Source: Staphylococcus sp. ACRSN (lineage in GTDB: Bacteria; Bacillota; Bacilli; Staphylococcales; Staphylococcaceae). From it: 64,000 nucleotides of DNA. Made by a program: the position numbers and the translations under genes. The notes beneath the pieces were generated by a model that did no database searches, was not told the origin of the DNA, and saw only the letters and a program-made list of their open reading frames with translations. Below, piece by piece: positions 49,378-60,008 of this stretch (position 1 is the first letter of the stretch; every line of letters starts with the position of its first letter). The stretch is taken from positions 1-64,000 of the forward strand of contig NZ_JAKRNS010000008.1 in NCBI RefSeq assembly GCF_022346615.1, given 5' to 3'.

Positions 49378-49529
49378 CTAATATTTTTTCGATAAATTTA
49401 AAATTTAATAATTACCATCCGTTAAAATAATAACATTTCGAGATACTTTGACTAACTAAAACAAAGATTTATTTTTTATAAACATAATTAGCCTATCTTT
49501 TACTCTTATGTTGATCTAACTCTTTATTA

Positions 49530-50144
49530 TTATTTACTAAATACAGCGAATCTTTTTTGTATATGATTACCTTCTACTGCTTCATCAACCATAGCAATTG
49601 CATAATCAGCATAACTAACACTCGTTCCAATCACTTCATCATCACTTGTTTTATATGTTCCAGTTCTTTCACCTTCAAATTGAAAATCAGGTGCTGGACT
49701 AATAAATGTCCATAAGACATCATCACGTTGCTTAATTTCCTCTAACGTTTTACTTTGCGCAAGTGCTGTATTTTTATATATTTCAGGAAAATCAGGCGCT
49801 TCTACCAATTTCATTGTATGAGTTTCATCTACAAACAAACTACCTGCGCCACCAATGATTAATAAGCGTTGCTCTGTATTACTCACTAAATCACTTAAAA
49901 ATGTAAGTGACTTACTATGTTGATCTAATTTCTCTTGATCTGGTTGTCCAAATGCATCAATAATAACATCAAAACTAGCTAAATCTGCTTTTGTTAGATC
50001 AAACAAATCCTTCTGAATAACTTTATCTGCTTTTGTTTTATTTTCACTTCTTACAATCGCTGTAACGTCAAGTCCTCTATTAACCGCTTCATTTGTAATT
50101 AATTTACCCGCTTTTCCATTCGCTGCTATAACTGCTATTTTCAT
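49530..50144 (-). CDS. NAD(P)-binding oxidoreductase, NmrA/SDR-like
   Basis: A 204-residue atypical SDR with Rossmann motif MKIAVIAANGKAGKLITNEA at the start, VTAIVRSENKT, DVIIDAFG, LLIIGGAGSLFVD and WTFISPAPDF. The motif is AANGKAG rather than the usual GATG. The catalytic YxxxK is not obvious (YKNTALAQSK), so it may be a redox sensor or a quinone-reductase-like protein. It is downstream of the RsaE sRNA, on the same strand. Confidence 0.82.
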   Translation of the reverse strand: MKIAVIAANGKAGKLITNEAVNRGLDVTAIVRSENKTKADKVIQKDLFDLTKADLASFDVIIDAFGQPDQEKLDQHSKSLTFLSDLVSNTEQRLLIIGGAGSLFVDETHTMKLVEAPDFPEIYKNTALAQSKTLEEIKQRDDVLWTFISPAPDFQFEGERTGTYKTSDDEVIGTSVSYADYAIAMVDEAVEGNHIQKRFAVFSK

Positions 50145-50263
50145 AAAAACAACTCCTACGTGTATTTATTTTAGATACAAGTTAATTATAATGATTCATG
50201 CATGTATTGTCAAATAAATATGATAATCATTTAGTAAATAACAACTTTTATATAAAAAATGGC

Positions 50264-50366
50264 ATAAAAAAAAACGCCGTGTCTGATTACACGGCGCTAA
50301 ACAAAGGGGATGGGAGAAATTTTTTCACTTCAAACAAAGGGGTATGTTTGTTATGTGATTAATTTC
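50264..50366 (-). ncRNA. rsaE: Small regulatory RNA RsaE (RoxS)
   Basis: On the minus strand an RNA of about 100 bases starts GAAATTAATCACATAAC, contains the two C-rich anti-Shine-Dalgarno stretches ATACCCCTTTG and TCTCCCATCCCCTTTG, and ends with a terminator (GCGCCGTGT/ACACGGCG stem and nine T). This is the conserved RsaE/RoxS sequence, which represses TCA-cycle, folate and other metabolic mRNAs under SrrAB control. Its place next to pepF is the same as in S. aureus. Confidence 0.96.
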
Positions 50367-50374
50367 ATGTTTAT

Positions 50375-50403
50375 AATATAACACGCCCAAATGACCCTTT
50401 CAA
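50375..50403 (-). promoter_or_regulatory. rsaE promoter
   Basis: On the minus strand TTGAAA (50398-50403), a 17-base spacer and TATATT (50375-50380), eight bases before the predicted first G at 50366. Confidence 0.78.
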
Positions 50404-50424
50404 GCATTTCAATTAAATAAATTC

Positions 50425-50443
50425 ACTTTGTCACAAACTTGTC
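50425..50443 (-). promoter_or_regulatory. Possible SrrA/ResD-type box upstream of rsaE
   Basis: TTTGTGACAAA on the minus strand (50427-50437) is nearly palindromic and close to the TTTGTGA boxes of ResD/SrrA. It lies about 60-70 bases upstream of the rsaE start. Confidence 0.45.
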
Positions 50444-50467
50444 ATATTGAAAACGAATTCATTAGTG

Positions 50468-52276
50468 CTAAGCTTTCATAAGCTTTTCAAAAGCATCTAA
50501 TTTCTCTTCAAACACCTTACATGCTTGTTCGATTGGTTCGGGTGATGTCATATCTACACCAGCATTTTTCAAAATTTCTATTGGATAATTTGAACTACCT
50601 TTTTTCAGGAATTCATTAATATAACGATCTACAGCTGGCTGTCCTTCAGTTAAAATTTGATGACTTAAACTTTGAGCAGCGCTGTAACCTGTTGCATATT
50701 GATAAACATAATAATTCATATAGAAATGTGGAATTCGTGACCATTCTTTACTAATATTTTCATCAGTTTCAACAGAATCACCAAAATATTGCTTGTTTAA
50801 CTGAGCATATTCTTCGTTCATTCTATTGGCTGTTAATGGTTCACCTGCTTCTTCAATTTGGTGAATCTTATGTTCGAACTCAGCAAACATCGTTTGTCTG
50901 AATAATGTTGCTCTAAAGCGTTCTAATTCTTGGTTCAATAATAATAGACGTCTTTCATCATCTAAATGTTGATCCATATAATGACTTAATAATGCTTCAT
51001 TACATGTAGATGCAACTTCTGCCACAAAAATTGTATAGTCACTTAAATTTGACGGTTGATGTTTTCTACTGAAATAACTGTGTGCTGAATGACCAAATTC
51101 ATGTACTAAAGTGTATAAATCAGATACAGTATCAGACCAATTTAATAAGATAAATGGATTTGTTAAATGTGCACCAGATGAATAGCCGCCAGAACGTTTT
51201 CCTTTATTCTCAAATACATCTACCCAACGGTTATTTAAACCTTCTTCAACAACCTTCATATATTCTTCGCCCATTGGTTGTAACGCCTTAATCATCCAAT
51301 CTTTTGCTTCTTCATAAGGCATTTCAAATTTTACATCCTTAACTAACGGTGTATATAAATCATACATTTTCATATCATCTAATTCTAATAGTGATTTACG
51401 TAATTCAGTGTAACGATGTAGTAGTGGTAAATAATCATGAACTGTTTTAATTAAGTTGTCGTATACTGCTTCAGGTATATGATTTGAACTTAAAGCAGCT
51501 TCTCTAGCAGTTTTATAATTGTGAGATTTTGCATTAAAGACATTTTTCTTCACTTCTCCTGCTAATGTCGAACCTAACGTATTATTAAACGCACCGTATG
51601 CTTTATATAAATTTTCGAATGCTGACTTACGTAACACACGATCATCTGATTCTAAACATTTAATGAATGTACCTTGTGTTAATGAATGTGCATTACCATC
51701 TTTATCTTTGGCATCTTCAAATTCTAAATCAGCATTGCTAAACATGCCATATACATTATCAGCTGTAGATAAGGCATCTTGTGCTTCTGTTAATAACTTT
51801 TCTTTATCGGCACTCAAGACATGTGGACGTTTTTCATTTATTAACTTAAGATCAAATGCATAACGTTTCAGCGCTTCATTTGTATCCACAAATTCTTGAA
51901 TTTTAGCTTCATCAATTTGTAAAATTTCTGGTACTAAAAAGCTCCAACTAGAGCTAAACTTAATTATCAATTGATAAGCACGAGACTCAAGACCTTTATA
52001 AGTATCATTAGTTGTATCTTGATCTTGTTTTAAATGTGCATATACATATATTTTTTCTAGTTTAGAACCTAATTCATCTTCTAAAGCTAATGCATGGTAT
52101 AACTTTTCAGAGCTATCACCTAAATGACCTTTAAATTGTTCTTCCTTACCTAACTCTCCTTCTACTTCTTTAAAAGCTACTTCAAATGCTTCATCATTTT
52201 CAAATATAGTTGATAAATCCCATGTATATTCTGGATATTTACGTTCTTGTTCTTCTCTTGTTAATTGTTGACTCAT
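50468..52276 (-). CDS. pepF: Oligoendopeptidase F
   Basis: A 602-residue M3-family metallopeptidase that cleaves short peptides in the cytoplasm. The zinc site is TLVHEFGHSAHSYFS, with the downstream Glu in VAEVASTCNEALL. N-terminal YTWDLSTIFEND and C-terminal HFYMNYYVYQYATGYSAA are typical. The frame is open to 52390, but the ATG at 52276 after AGGAGG and the fit with the family length fix the start. Confidence 0.94.
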   Translation of the reverse strand: MSQQLTREEQERKYPEYTWDLSTIFENDEAFEVAFKEVEGELGKEEQFKGHLGDSSEKLYHALALEDELGSKLEKIYVYAHLKQDQDTTNDTYKGLESRAYQLIIKFSSSWSFLVPEILQIDEAKIQEFVDTNEALKRYAFDLKLINEKRPHVLSADKEKLLTEAQDALSTADNVYGMFSNADLEFEDAKDKDGNAHSLTQGTFIKCLESDDRVLRKSAFENLYKAYGAFNNTLGSTLAGEVKKNVFNAKSHNYKTAREAALSSNHIPEAVYDNLIKTVHDYLPLLHRYTELRKSLLELDDMKMYDLYTPLVKDVKFEMPYEEAKDWMIKALQPMGEEYMKVVEEGLNNRWVDVFENKGKRSGGYSSGAHLTNPFILLNWSDTVSDLYTLVHEFGHSAHSYFSRKHQPSNLSDYTIFVAEVASTCNEALLSHYMDQHLDDERRLLLLNQELERFRATLFRQTMFAEFEHKIHQIEEAGEPLTANRMNEEYAQLNKQYFGDSVETDENISKEWSRIPHFYMNYYVYQYATGYSAAQSLSHQILTEGQPAVDRYINEFLKKGSSNYPIEILKNAGVDMTSPEPIEQACKVFEEKLDAFEKLMKA

Positions 52277-52325
52277 AATATTTTGTAAACCTCCTATATA
52301 ATTCCTTATATTTAATTTTCTCATT

Positions 52326-53321
52326 TCATGACTTTTTTTGCACGTTATTATATTTGAATTCATTATAAAATGATTTGAATTTATCAACAATTAATTGCGC
52401 AATTTCTTTCTTATTAAAATCATTTATATAAAATACGTTGAACTCAATTTTTGTAATGAATCTTTCTAAAGAATATCTACCTGTTTCCATTAAATAATAA
52501 AGTTGTAATTGCCAATATATGGGATGTGATTTTATATAAAGTTGTTCTGGGAAAATAATTCCAAAGTATTTACAAATATCACTTAACTGCAATCGCATAT
52601 TATAAATCACGTTTAATGTAGGCTCTAATACAGAACGTTTAAGCTGACATTGCTTAATATAACGATTTATCTTTTTATTATTCAATTTAAATCGTTTTCT
52701 ACTAAAAGTTCCTTGGCAATGATTCAATAAATCACTTACTGAAATTTCTCTTACATCTGCCAAAAATAACTTTCCCCCAAGGTAATAAATATTAAAATAG
52801 CAATATAATTTCAATTTCGCATTATCCCAAGTATAAAGCGTTCGATCATGATGATTGATAAATGCACGTTGATAATGAGTAAGTATTAAATATTTTGTCT
52901 TTATATTATATTTAGGATTTAAAATAATCCAATTCACTTTAAAATTACTTTCCAACAAACCATTTGTTCTTTTTAAAACAGTTGCTATAGTAATTTGAGA
53001 AAATTGAATTTCTATTACATCACTATCATTTATTACTATATCAGGATATTGATAGGCTTTTTTTATAAAACATTCAACATCTACTTTAAAATTTCTATCC
53101 CTAAAATGAGAGGCTATATATAATTTTAAGAAATGATGAGATTCACTCTCGGTTTTATTGCAATATGTCTGAGCTATACGAGCATGTGAAAAATGAGTGA
53201 TTTTTTTAGTGCCTTGCTTTAAAATAACGCATTTTTTACAGTGAGGACAAAAGTATTTCCCCTCTTTAATGGCAAATCGAGCATCAATCAAATTATGAGA
53301 TTGATCAAGCGCATATATCAT
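52326..53321 (-). CDS. coiA: Competence protein CoiA
   Basis: A 331-residue CoiA-like protein. N-terminal zinc-binding pair in YFCPHCKKCVILKQG (Cys25, Cys28), HFSH, then the PD-(D/E)xK nuclease core YPDIVI...DVIEIQFSQ (Asp94, Glu104, Gln106). CoiA promotes recombination of incoming DNA in competent cells; in staphylococci its working conditions are unclear. It lies between mecA and pepF, as in Bacillus and S. aureus. Confidence 0.9.
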   Translation of the reverse strand: MIYALDQSHNLIDARFAIKEGKYFCPHCKKCVILKQGTKKITHFSHARIAQTYCNKTESESHHFLKLYIASHFRDRNFKVDVECFIKKAYQYPDIVINDSDVIEIQFSQITIATVLKRTNGLLESNFKVNWIILNPKYNIKTKYLILTHYQRAFINHHDRTLYTWDNAKLKLYCYFNIYYLGGKLFLADVREISVSDLLNHCQGTFSRKRFKLNNKKINRYIKQCQLKRSVLEPTLNVIYNMRLQLSDICKYFGIIFPEQLYIKSHPIYWQLQLYYLMETGRYSLERFITKIEFNVFYINDFNKKEIAQLIVDKFKSFYNEFKYNNVQKKS

Positions 53322-53393
53322 TTTCTCACCTCATAATGTTACACGTTTAATGAGACATAATTACTTTTAAAATCGTAAAAATTTCATCTGTTT

Positions 53394-53431
53394 CAACAAA
53401 AAAACCTATCAAAGCAAAGGCTTGATAGGTT
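53394..53431 (-). terminator. mecA terminator
   Basis: On the minus strand AACCTATCAAG pairs with CTTTGATAGGTT and is followed by a long T run. Confidence 0.87.
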
Positions 53432-53461
53432 CTATCTATTATCAGATATTAATTTAAAAGT

Positions 53462-54184
53462 TTATTCTGTTGAACTTGGAAAATAACGGCGAACTTGTGT
53501 AGCAACATTATGACTCATGATAATTTTTGCATAGTCATTTAGGTAAAATTCTGTTTTATCCGTAGGATATGCGAATTCAAGTAATTGACTATAACTATCA
53601 TTAATTGTTTCTTGATCCACTGTTGCATCAAAATGAATGGCATAATAATAAACATTGTTAAGACTGTATAATAAATCTTCGAATTCATCGGTCTTTGGAT
53701 CATTGTGATAAGCAAAATCAATTACTTCTTCTAAATCATTGAATTTAACTATAACTGTGCGAACATCTTGTTGTTTATGCTCTTTATGACTTTGACCTTG
53801 TTCATTTGTTTTTTGTTGTTGTCTTTGTTCAAATAAGTCTTCTAAACTGTCATCTTGATCGAAGCTTTGTGATAATAAATCATTAACCTGATAATCAAGT
53901 TGATCATTTTCATCGTCATCTTCAGACATATTTACTAAATCTTCATTTTTAGATTTAGAAATTGTGACCTCTACACCTTTTTCAAAAGCATGTACTTGAA
54001 TCCACAAAGGGCCTTCAACAACAAAATCTTCTTCTTCGTTGATTTCTTCCATCATATTCCAGAAAAATTCTTCCCCACGCTTACGATTCGTCCATAAATC
54101 TTCACGTTTAAATCCTCTGGCTTCAATATCACTATATGTTATAAATAATTTAACAGTAGTATCGTCAACTCGCTCTATTCTCAT
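53462..54184 (-). CDS. mecA: Adaptor protein MecA
   Basis: A 240-residue ClpC adaptor, not the beta-lactam-resistance gene of the same name. N-terminal substrate-binding domain MRIERVDDTTVKLFITYSDIEARGF, a variable acidic/Gln-rich linker (about residues 85-140), and a C-terminal ClpC-binding domain (VIVKFNDLEEVIDFAY...YYAIHF). In Bacillus it delivers ComK and other proteins to ClpCP; both comK and spx are in this window. Confidence 0.94.
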   Translation of the reverse strand: MRIERVDDTTVKLFITYSDIEARGFKREDLWTNRKRGEEFFWNMMEEINEEEDFVVEGPLWIQVHAFEKGVEVTISKSKNEDLVNMSEDDDENDQLDYQVNDLLSQSFDQDDSLEDLFEQRQQQKTNEQGQSHKEHKQQDVRTVIVKFNDLEEVIDFAYHNDPKTDEFEDLLYSLNNVYYYAIHFDATVDQETINDSYSQLLEFAYPTDKTEFYLNDYAKIIMSHNVATQVRRYFPSSTE

Positions 54185-54439
54185 ATCATCTCACTCCTTA
54201 CAGTCGATGAATAGTACTCATTATTGTATTAGAATATATTAAAAATTACAATTCTTTTGTTTGATTAAATTTAACCTTTTTCTATCCGGTTACTTATATT
54301 AACATATACCCTGTCATAAACCAAAAAAACTGCACATCTTTCAAAGCAATTTTTCTTACCTCATTTATCAATTATCTCTTTATAAATATCGACTAAATCA
54401 ATTTAATTGACTCACCCACAGGTCAATTTGTTATGGTAC
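54185..54439. other. Intergenic region, no gene seen
   Basis: AT-rich DNA between mecA and the spx terminator. It should hold the mecA promoter, but no convincing -35/-10 pair was recognised. Confidence 0.3.
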
Positions 54440-54485
54440 AAAAAGAAACCATAAAGTAACACGTATAAATGCTACTTTATGGTTT
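54440..54485 (-). terminator. spx terminator
   Basis: AAACCATAAAGTA (54446-54458) pairs with TACTTTATGGTTT (54473-54485); the minus-strand reading continues CTTTTTG. Confidence 0.83.
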
Positions 54486-54509
54486 AGTCTGTTAATTTAT
54501 ATGGATTAA

Positions 54510-54905
54510 TTAGTCAACCATACGTTGCGCTTCTTGCAATTGGAACGTACGCACTTTTCTAGGTAAAAAACGTCTGATTTCATCTTCGTTATATCCGACT
54601 TGTAAACGTTTGTCGTCTAAAATGATTGGACGACGTAATAAGCCAGGATTGTCTTGTATAATTGAATATAAGTCTTGAAGAGGTAATGCATCAATATCTA
54701 CGTTTAACTTTTGATATGTTTTAGAACGTGTTGAAATGATTTCATCTGTTCCATCTTCAGTCATTTTTAAAATTTGTTTGATTTCGTCAATTGTTAAGTG
54801 TTCTGAAAAAATGTTACGCTCCGTATACGGAATGTCATGTTCTTGTAACCATGCTTTCGCTTTACGGCAAGATGTGCAACTTGGTGAAGTAAATAATGTT
54901 ACCAT
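54510..54905 (-). CDS. spx: Transcriptional regulator Spx
   Basis: A 131-residue ArsC-like regulator that binds the RNA polymerase alpha C-terminal domain and governs the thiol-stress response. The redox switch CTSC (Cys10, Cys13) is intact, as are the core [21 protein letters not shown] and the C-terminus used by ClpXP. The ATG at 54905 is chosen: AGGAGAG lies 9 bases upstream, within the longer frame. The protein is removed with the help of YjbH, encoded nearby. Confidence 0.96.
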   Translation of the reverse strand: MVTLFTSPSCTSCRKAKAWLQEHDIPYTERNIFSEHLTIDEIKQILKMTEDGTDEIISTRSKTYQKLNVDIDALPLQDLYSIIQDNPGLLRRPIILDDKRLQVGYNEDEIRRFLPRKVRTFQLQEAQRMVD

Positions 54906-55132
54906 ACATCTCACTCTCCTATTTTTCATGAATAAAATTCATTTGATTTCATTATTTATATGATTAAGAAATACTAAGTATCTTCCTCTTCCTAACCTTA
55001 CAATACATATTATACCCTTCCAACATTAAAATTAAATGAGAATTTCTTAATTATTTAAAATTTTTTTCAAAAATAAGCAATTCAAGATAAATTAATGCTA
55101 AAAATATTGATATATGATTAGTCTAACATAAC

Positions 55133-55160
55133 TTACAAATGATGGAAATACTGTTATACT
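55133..55160 (+). promoter_or_regulatory. Probable trpS promoter
   Basis: TTACAA (55133-55138), a 16-base spacer and TATACT (55155-55160), 47 bp before the trpS ATG. No T-box leader is present. The rest of 54906-55207 is AT-rich, with no further structure recognised. Confidence 0.5.
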
Positions 55161-55183
55161 ATACGTAATATGCATAAAATTAA

Positions 55184-56197
<1,014 letters not shown>

Positions 56198-56210
56198 AAC
56201 CTATTTACAA

Positions 56211-56249
56211 AAACTGTCAACAAACAATTATGTTTGCTGACAGTTTTTT
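56211..56249 (+). terminator. trpS terminator
   Basis: AAACTGTCAACAAACA pairs with TGTTTGCTGACAGTTT (mostly paired), followed by a T run. Confidence 0.88.
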
Positions 56250-56253
56250 TATT

Positions 56254-56294
56254 ATAAAAATGACCTAACCCATCTATCAAAGGTTAGGTCATTT
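56254..56294 (-). terminator. opp3 operon terminator
   Basis: AAATGACCTAACC and GGTTAGGTCATTT form a 13-bp stem; the T tail lies on the minus strand after oppA. Confidence 0.87.
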
Positions 56295-56302
56295 GAGACA
56301 AA

Positions 56303-57958
56303 TTATTTATCTTTCTTCTGTCCATTTTCTCTATCAATGGTTTTGTCTATCTTCACATGTTTCAATGATGTATCTCCACCAATTTGGTGATATATCAAAC
56401 CTTTAACTTGTGGATTCGTTAAATGTGCTTCCCCTTTTTGATATACTGGTGCAACTGGTGCATCATTTAACATAAGTTCTTCTGCTTTTTTCATTGCAGC
56501 GTTTCGTTCTTCTGGTTTAGTCAATAGCTTACCATTAGCATCTTTCACCAACTTATCATATTCCTTGCTTCCCCATCCAGTATTATTAGATGCGTTACCA
56601 GTAGTCATGATACTTAAGTAAGTTAATGGATCCGGATAATCTGGACCCCAACCAGAAAGCGATGCTTCAAACGTTTCTGAATGTTCTTGGTCTACTCTTT
56701 GTTTAAAAGGTAGTTGTTTAATTTTTAAAGTTACGCCTGGTAAATTTTTCTCTACCTGAGATTTAATAAATTCTGCTGCAACTTTTTTATCTGCGCCATC
56801 ATCGGTGTTCATAGTAAAAGTTATGTTTTTAACACCTAATTCTTTTTTAGCCTTTTCTAAGTGTGCTTTTGCTGCCTTAGGATTATATGTTAGTGGTGAA
56901 TCTATTGATTCTGTGAAGTCTTTTCCATCAGGTGTTTTAGCCGTCATTTTAGATGTGAAACCATCCATACCAGTAGAACCATCATTTTTCACAGTGTTTA
57001 CAAAACCATTTTTATCGATTGATTGTGATACTGCTAAACGTAAATTTTTGTTTTTAAATGCAGGTACATTGTTTTGATTCAATTTAATATAGAATGTACT
57101 TGCCAACAAACGTTTTTTTAATCCAGGGTTGTTTTTATATTTATTAACTTGATCAGCAGTAATTATTGTGTCATCTACAGAATTTGTATCAAATAGCGAT
57201 GCCCCCGCTTGTTGGTCTTTTAAAACTTTATAGTTTATATGATCTAAGTGTACTGCTTTTTTATCCCAATAATCTTTATTCTTAGATAATTGAAGTTTAT
57301 CTTCAACCTTCCAATCATTTAATTTAAATGGACCATTATAAACAGATTTTTGCGCTGTCGTACCATATTGCTCACCATACTGCTTCACTACTTTTTCATT
57401 TTGTGGCATAAAGGTCGCGAAGGCTAGCATTTCATTAATATAAGGTATAGGTTTTGTTAATTTTACTTGTAATGTATAATCGTCGATTGCTTTAACACCT
57501 AGTTGATTAATCTTTTTCTTACCCATATTTATTGCTTCAGCATTTTTAATATCATACATAATATAAGCATATTCTGATGCTGTTTTAGGGTCTAATACAC
57601 GTCTCCATGCATATACAAAATCATGTGCAGTGACCGAGTCACCATTTGACCATTTTGCATTTTTACGTAACTTAATCGTTAATGTTTTTCCACCATCACT
57701 TTTCTTAGGCATAGCCTTGGCAACACCTGGTACAGCTTTATCATCTTTATTTAATGTGTATAAACCTTCATAAATTTGATTGTATAAATCAAAAGAAACG
57801 GTATCAGTTGCTAAGGCAGTATCAAGTGATGAAATATCTTGCGGTAAGACTTTTCTAAATACTTGTCCTTTATCGGAATAAACGCCATTCGCACTACTAC
57901 AACCAGCAGTAACAACTGTTAAAGCTAATAACACTATAAATAATTTTATCCTCTTCAT
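56303..57958 (-). CDS. oppA: Oligopeptide-binding lipoprotein OppA
   Basis: A 551-residue SBP_bac_5 lipoprotein that captures peptides for the Opp importer. Signal peptide with lipobox VTAGC (lipid Cys20). The family segments VFRKVLPQDISSLDTALATD, WSNGDSVTAHDFVYAWRRVLDP and SGWGPDYPDPLTYLSIM are clear. The ATG at 57958 (6 bases from AGGGGG) is preferred to the TTG just before it. It is the last gene of oppB-C-D-F-A, the order of staphylococcal opp3, the main nutritional peptide importer. Confidence 0.94.
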   Translation of the reverse strand: MKRIKLFIVLLALTVVTAGCSSANGVYSDKGQVFRKVLPQDISSLDTALATDTVSFDLYNQIYEGLYTLNKDDKAVPGVAKAMPKKSDGGKTLTIKLRKNAKWSNGDSVTAHDFVYAWRRVLDPKTASEYAYIMYDIKNAEAINMGKKKINQLGVKAIDDYTLQVKLTKPIPYINEMLAFATFMPQNEKVVKQYGEQYGTTAQKSVYNGPFKLNDWKVEDKLQLSKNKDYWDKKAVHLDHINYKVLKDQQAGASLFDTNSVDDTIITADQVNKYKNNPGLKKRLLASTFYIKLNQNNVPAFKNKNLRLAVSQSIDKNGFVNTVKNDGSTGMDGFTSKMTAKTPDGKDFTESIDSPLTYNPKAAKAHLEKAKKELGVKNITFTMNTDDGADKKVAAEFIKSQVEKNLPGVTLKIKQLPFKQRVDQEHSETFEASLSGWGPDYPDPLTYLSIMTTGNASNNTGWGSKEYDKLVKDANGKLLTKPEERNAAMKKAEELMLNDAPVAPVYQKGEAHLTNPQVKGLIYHQIGGDTSLKHVKIDKTIDRENGQKKDK

Positions 57959-57976
57959 CAAAATCCCCCTTCCCCT

Positions 57977-58921
57977 TTAAACTATTGTCTGATTATATTG
58001 TTCTTTTAGATTTTCAGCTTCTTCTTCAGTCGTAAATACATAATGTTGATTTGTAATTTCATGTAATGTTCTGTGTTTATTATTATCAGCGTCTTCATTA
58101 TAAACTGTTCTTTGTCGTACACGTTCACTTTCAGGATCTGGTTGTGGTACAGCTGAAAGTAGAGACTTCGTATAGGGATGCATAGGATGATTATATATTT
58201 CGTCAGCAGAACCTAATTCTACAATTTTCCCAAAATGCATCACCGCAATGCGATCTGAAATATACTTAACCATAGATAAATCATGGGCAATAAAAAGAAA
58301 AGTTATACCTTTTTCCTTTTGTAATTTCAGCAATAAATTAACTACTTGTGCTTGAATTGATACATCTAGTGCTGATATAGGTTCATCAGCAATAATAAAT
58401 TCCGGTTCTACAGCAAGCGCTCTAGCAATACCAATACGTTGACGTTGTCCACCTGAGAATTCATGTGGATATCTATTAGCATGTTCTTTACTTAAACCTA
58501 CTGTTTCTAATAAATCATATACACGTTTTTTACGATCTCTCGTACTGGTTGCAAGTTTATGTATATCTATGCCTTCTGCAACGATATCCATAACTTTTAT
58601 CCTAGGGTTTAATGAAGCATATGGATCTTGAAAAATCATTTGCATTTTTTTATTAAACTTCAATGAATCCTTACGATTCTTAATCTTTTGTATATCAATA
58701 CCTTCATACAAAATTTCACCGTCTGTAATATCATTTAATTTGATAATCGCTTTTCCAGTTGTTGATTTACCACAACCGGATTCACCAACTAAACCAAATG
58801 TTTCACCTTTAAAAACATCAAAGGAAATATTTTCTATTGCTCTTACTTCATTATGTTTACCTTCATTAAAGTATTGCTTTAAATTTTTAACTTGTAATAG
58901 GACTTCATTATTTGGCTTCAT
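57977..58921 (-). CDS. oppF: Oligopeptide ABC transporter ATPase OppF
   Basis: A 314-residue ABC ATPase. Walker A GLVGESGCGKSTTGKAI, Q-loop MIFQDPYASLNPR, signature EFSGGQRQRIGIARAL, Walker B FIIADEPISALDVS and switch His (LFIAHDLSMV) are complete. The C-terminal Opp/Dpp extension is present but, unlike OppD, has no clear iron-sulphur Cys cluster. It overlaps oppD by 14 bases. Confidence 0.95.
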   Translation of the reverse strand: MKPNNEVLLQVKNLKQYFNEGKHNEVRAIENISFDVFKGETFGLVGESGCGKSTTGKAIIKLNDITDGEILYEGIDIQKIKNRKDSLKFNKKMQMIFQDPYASLNPRIKVMDIVAEGIDIHKLATSTRDRKKRVYDLLETVGLSKEHANRYPHEFSGGQRQRIGIARALAVEPEFIIADEPISALDVSIQAQVVNLLLKLQKEKGITFLFIAHDLSMVKYISDRIAVMHFGKIVELGSADEIYNHPMHPYTKSLLSAVPQPDPESERVRQRTVYNEDADNNKHRTLHEITNQHYVFTTEEEAENLKEQYNQTIV

Positions 58922-59993
58922 TAAACGACACCCTTTCTACTTGTTGAGGTTTGTCGAAATTATTAGGCATATTACGCAATCGTTTCCTAACCATTTCAGG
59001 TGGTTTAACATTAGGCGCACGGTCATCTAATAACCAAGATTTAACAAAATGTGTAGGTGACACTTGATACCATGGTGGAGGCGATTTAAAATCAATCTCC
59101 AATGCATATTTACTACGTTCAGCAAATGCATCACCTTTTGGTGGGTGTAATAAATCAGGTGGTGTCCCTGGAATTGCCAATAACTCTGTATCAGCACCAG
59201 TCGTTAAATCTGGCATTGATGATAATAACCCCCATGTATACGGATGTTTTGGATCATAGAATATTTCATCTACATCACCAGTTTCAACCATTTGGCCCCC
59301 ATACATCACAGCCACTCTATCAGCTACATTTGCCACTACGCCTAAATCATGTGTAATAAAAATAATAGATGTGCTAATTTTATCTTGTAACCGCTTCATT
59401 AAATCTAATATTTGAGCTTGCATTGTCACATCAAGCGCCGTTGTAGGTTCATCAGCAATCAATACTTTTGGTTCACAAGCCAATGCAGTAGCGATTACGA
59501 TTCTTTGTCTTTGTCCACCTGAAAATTGATGCGGGTATGCACTAAAACGTTTTTCAGCATTGGGTAAACCAACTAGATTTAAAATTTCGAGTGCTCTTTC
59601 TTTCGCCTTAGATTTACTATAATTTTTGTGCTTCATTAAAGGTTCCATCACTTGCTTGCCAATTTTCATCGTCGGATTTAAAGATGTCATTGGATCTTGG
59701 AATATCATAGAGATATCTCGACCTCTTAATTTAATTAATTCTTTTTCAGATTTTTTAGATAAATCTTCTCCCAAAAAATTTATTTCACCATGTTTGATGC
59801 GTCCTGACTCACCCTGGAATAACTTTGTAATTGCCTTAGTTGTCACGGATTTCCCTGATCCTGACTCACCAACAATTGCCAATGTTTCTCCTTTATTAAG
59901 GTAAAAATCTACACCTCTGACTGCTTGTACTTCCCCTGCGTCAATATCAAAGGAAACATGCAAATCATTAACTTCTAATACTCTTTCTGACAT
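58908..59993 (-). CDS. oppD: Oligopeptide ABC transporter ATPase OppD
   Basis: A 361-residue ABC ATPase with Walker A AIVGESGSGKSVTTKAI, Q-loop MIFQDPMTSLNPT, signature QFSGGQRQRIVIATAL, Walker B VLIADEPTTALDVT and His in IIFITHDLGVV. The oligo_HPY extension AIPGTPPDLLHPPKGDAFAERSKYALE replaces the usual Cys-rich version. Pairs with OppF on the cytoplasmic face. 15 bases after oppC. Confidence 0.95.
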   Translation of the reverse strand: MSERVLEVNDLHVSFDIDAGEVQAVRGVDFYLNKGETLAIVGESGSGKSVTTKAITKLFQGESGRIKHGEINFLGEDLSKKSEKELIKLRGRDISMIFQDPMTSLNPTMKIGKQVMEPLMKHKNYSKSKAKERALEILNLVGLPNAEKRFSAYPHQFSGGQRQRIVIATALACEPKVLIADEPTTALDVTMQAQILDLMKRLQDKISTSIIFITHDLGVVANVADRVAVMYGGQMVETGDVDEIFYDPKHPYTWGLLSSMPDLTTGADTELLAIPGTPPDLLHPPKGDAFAERSKYALEIDFKSPPPWYQVSPTHFVKSWLLDDRAPNVKPPEMVRKRLRNMPNNFDKPQQVERVSFNEAK

Positions 59994-60008
59994 AATGTTG
60001 CCCCCTTT

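Noticed and set aside
53462..54184. mecA as methicillin-resistance determinant
   Set aside because: The protein is the ClpC adaptor MecA with no transpeptidase domain; only the name is shared.
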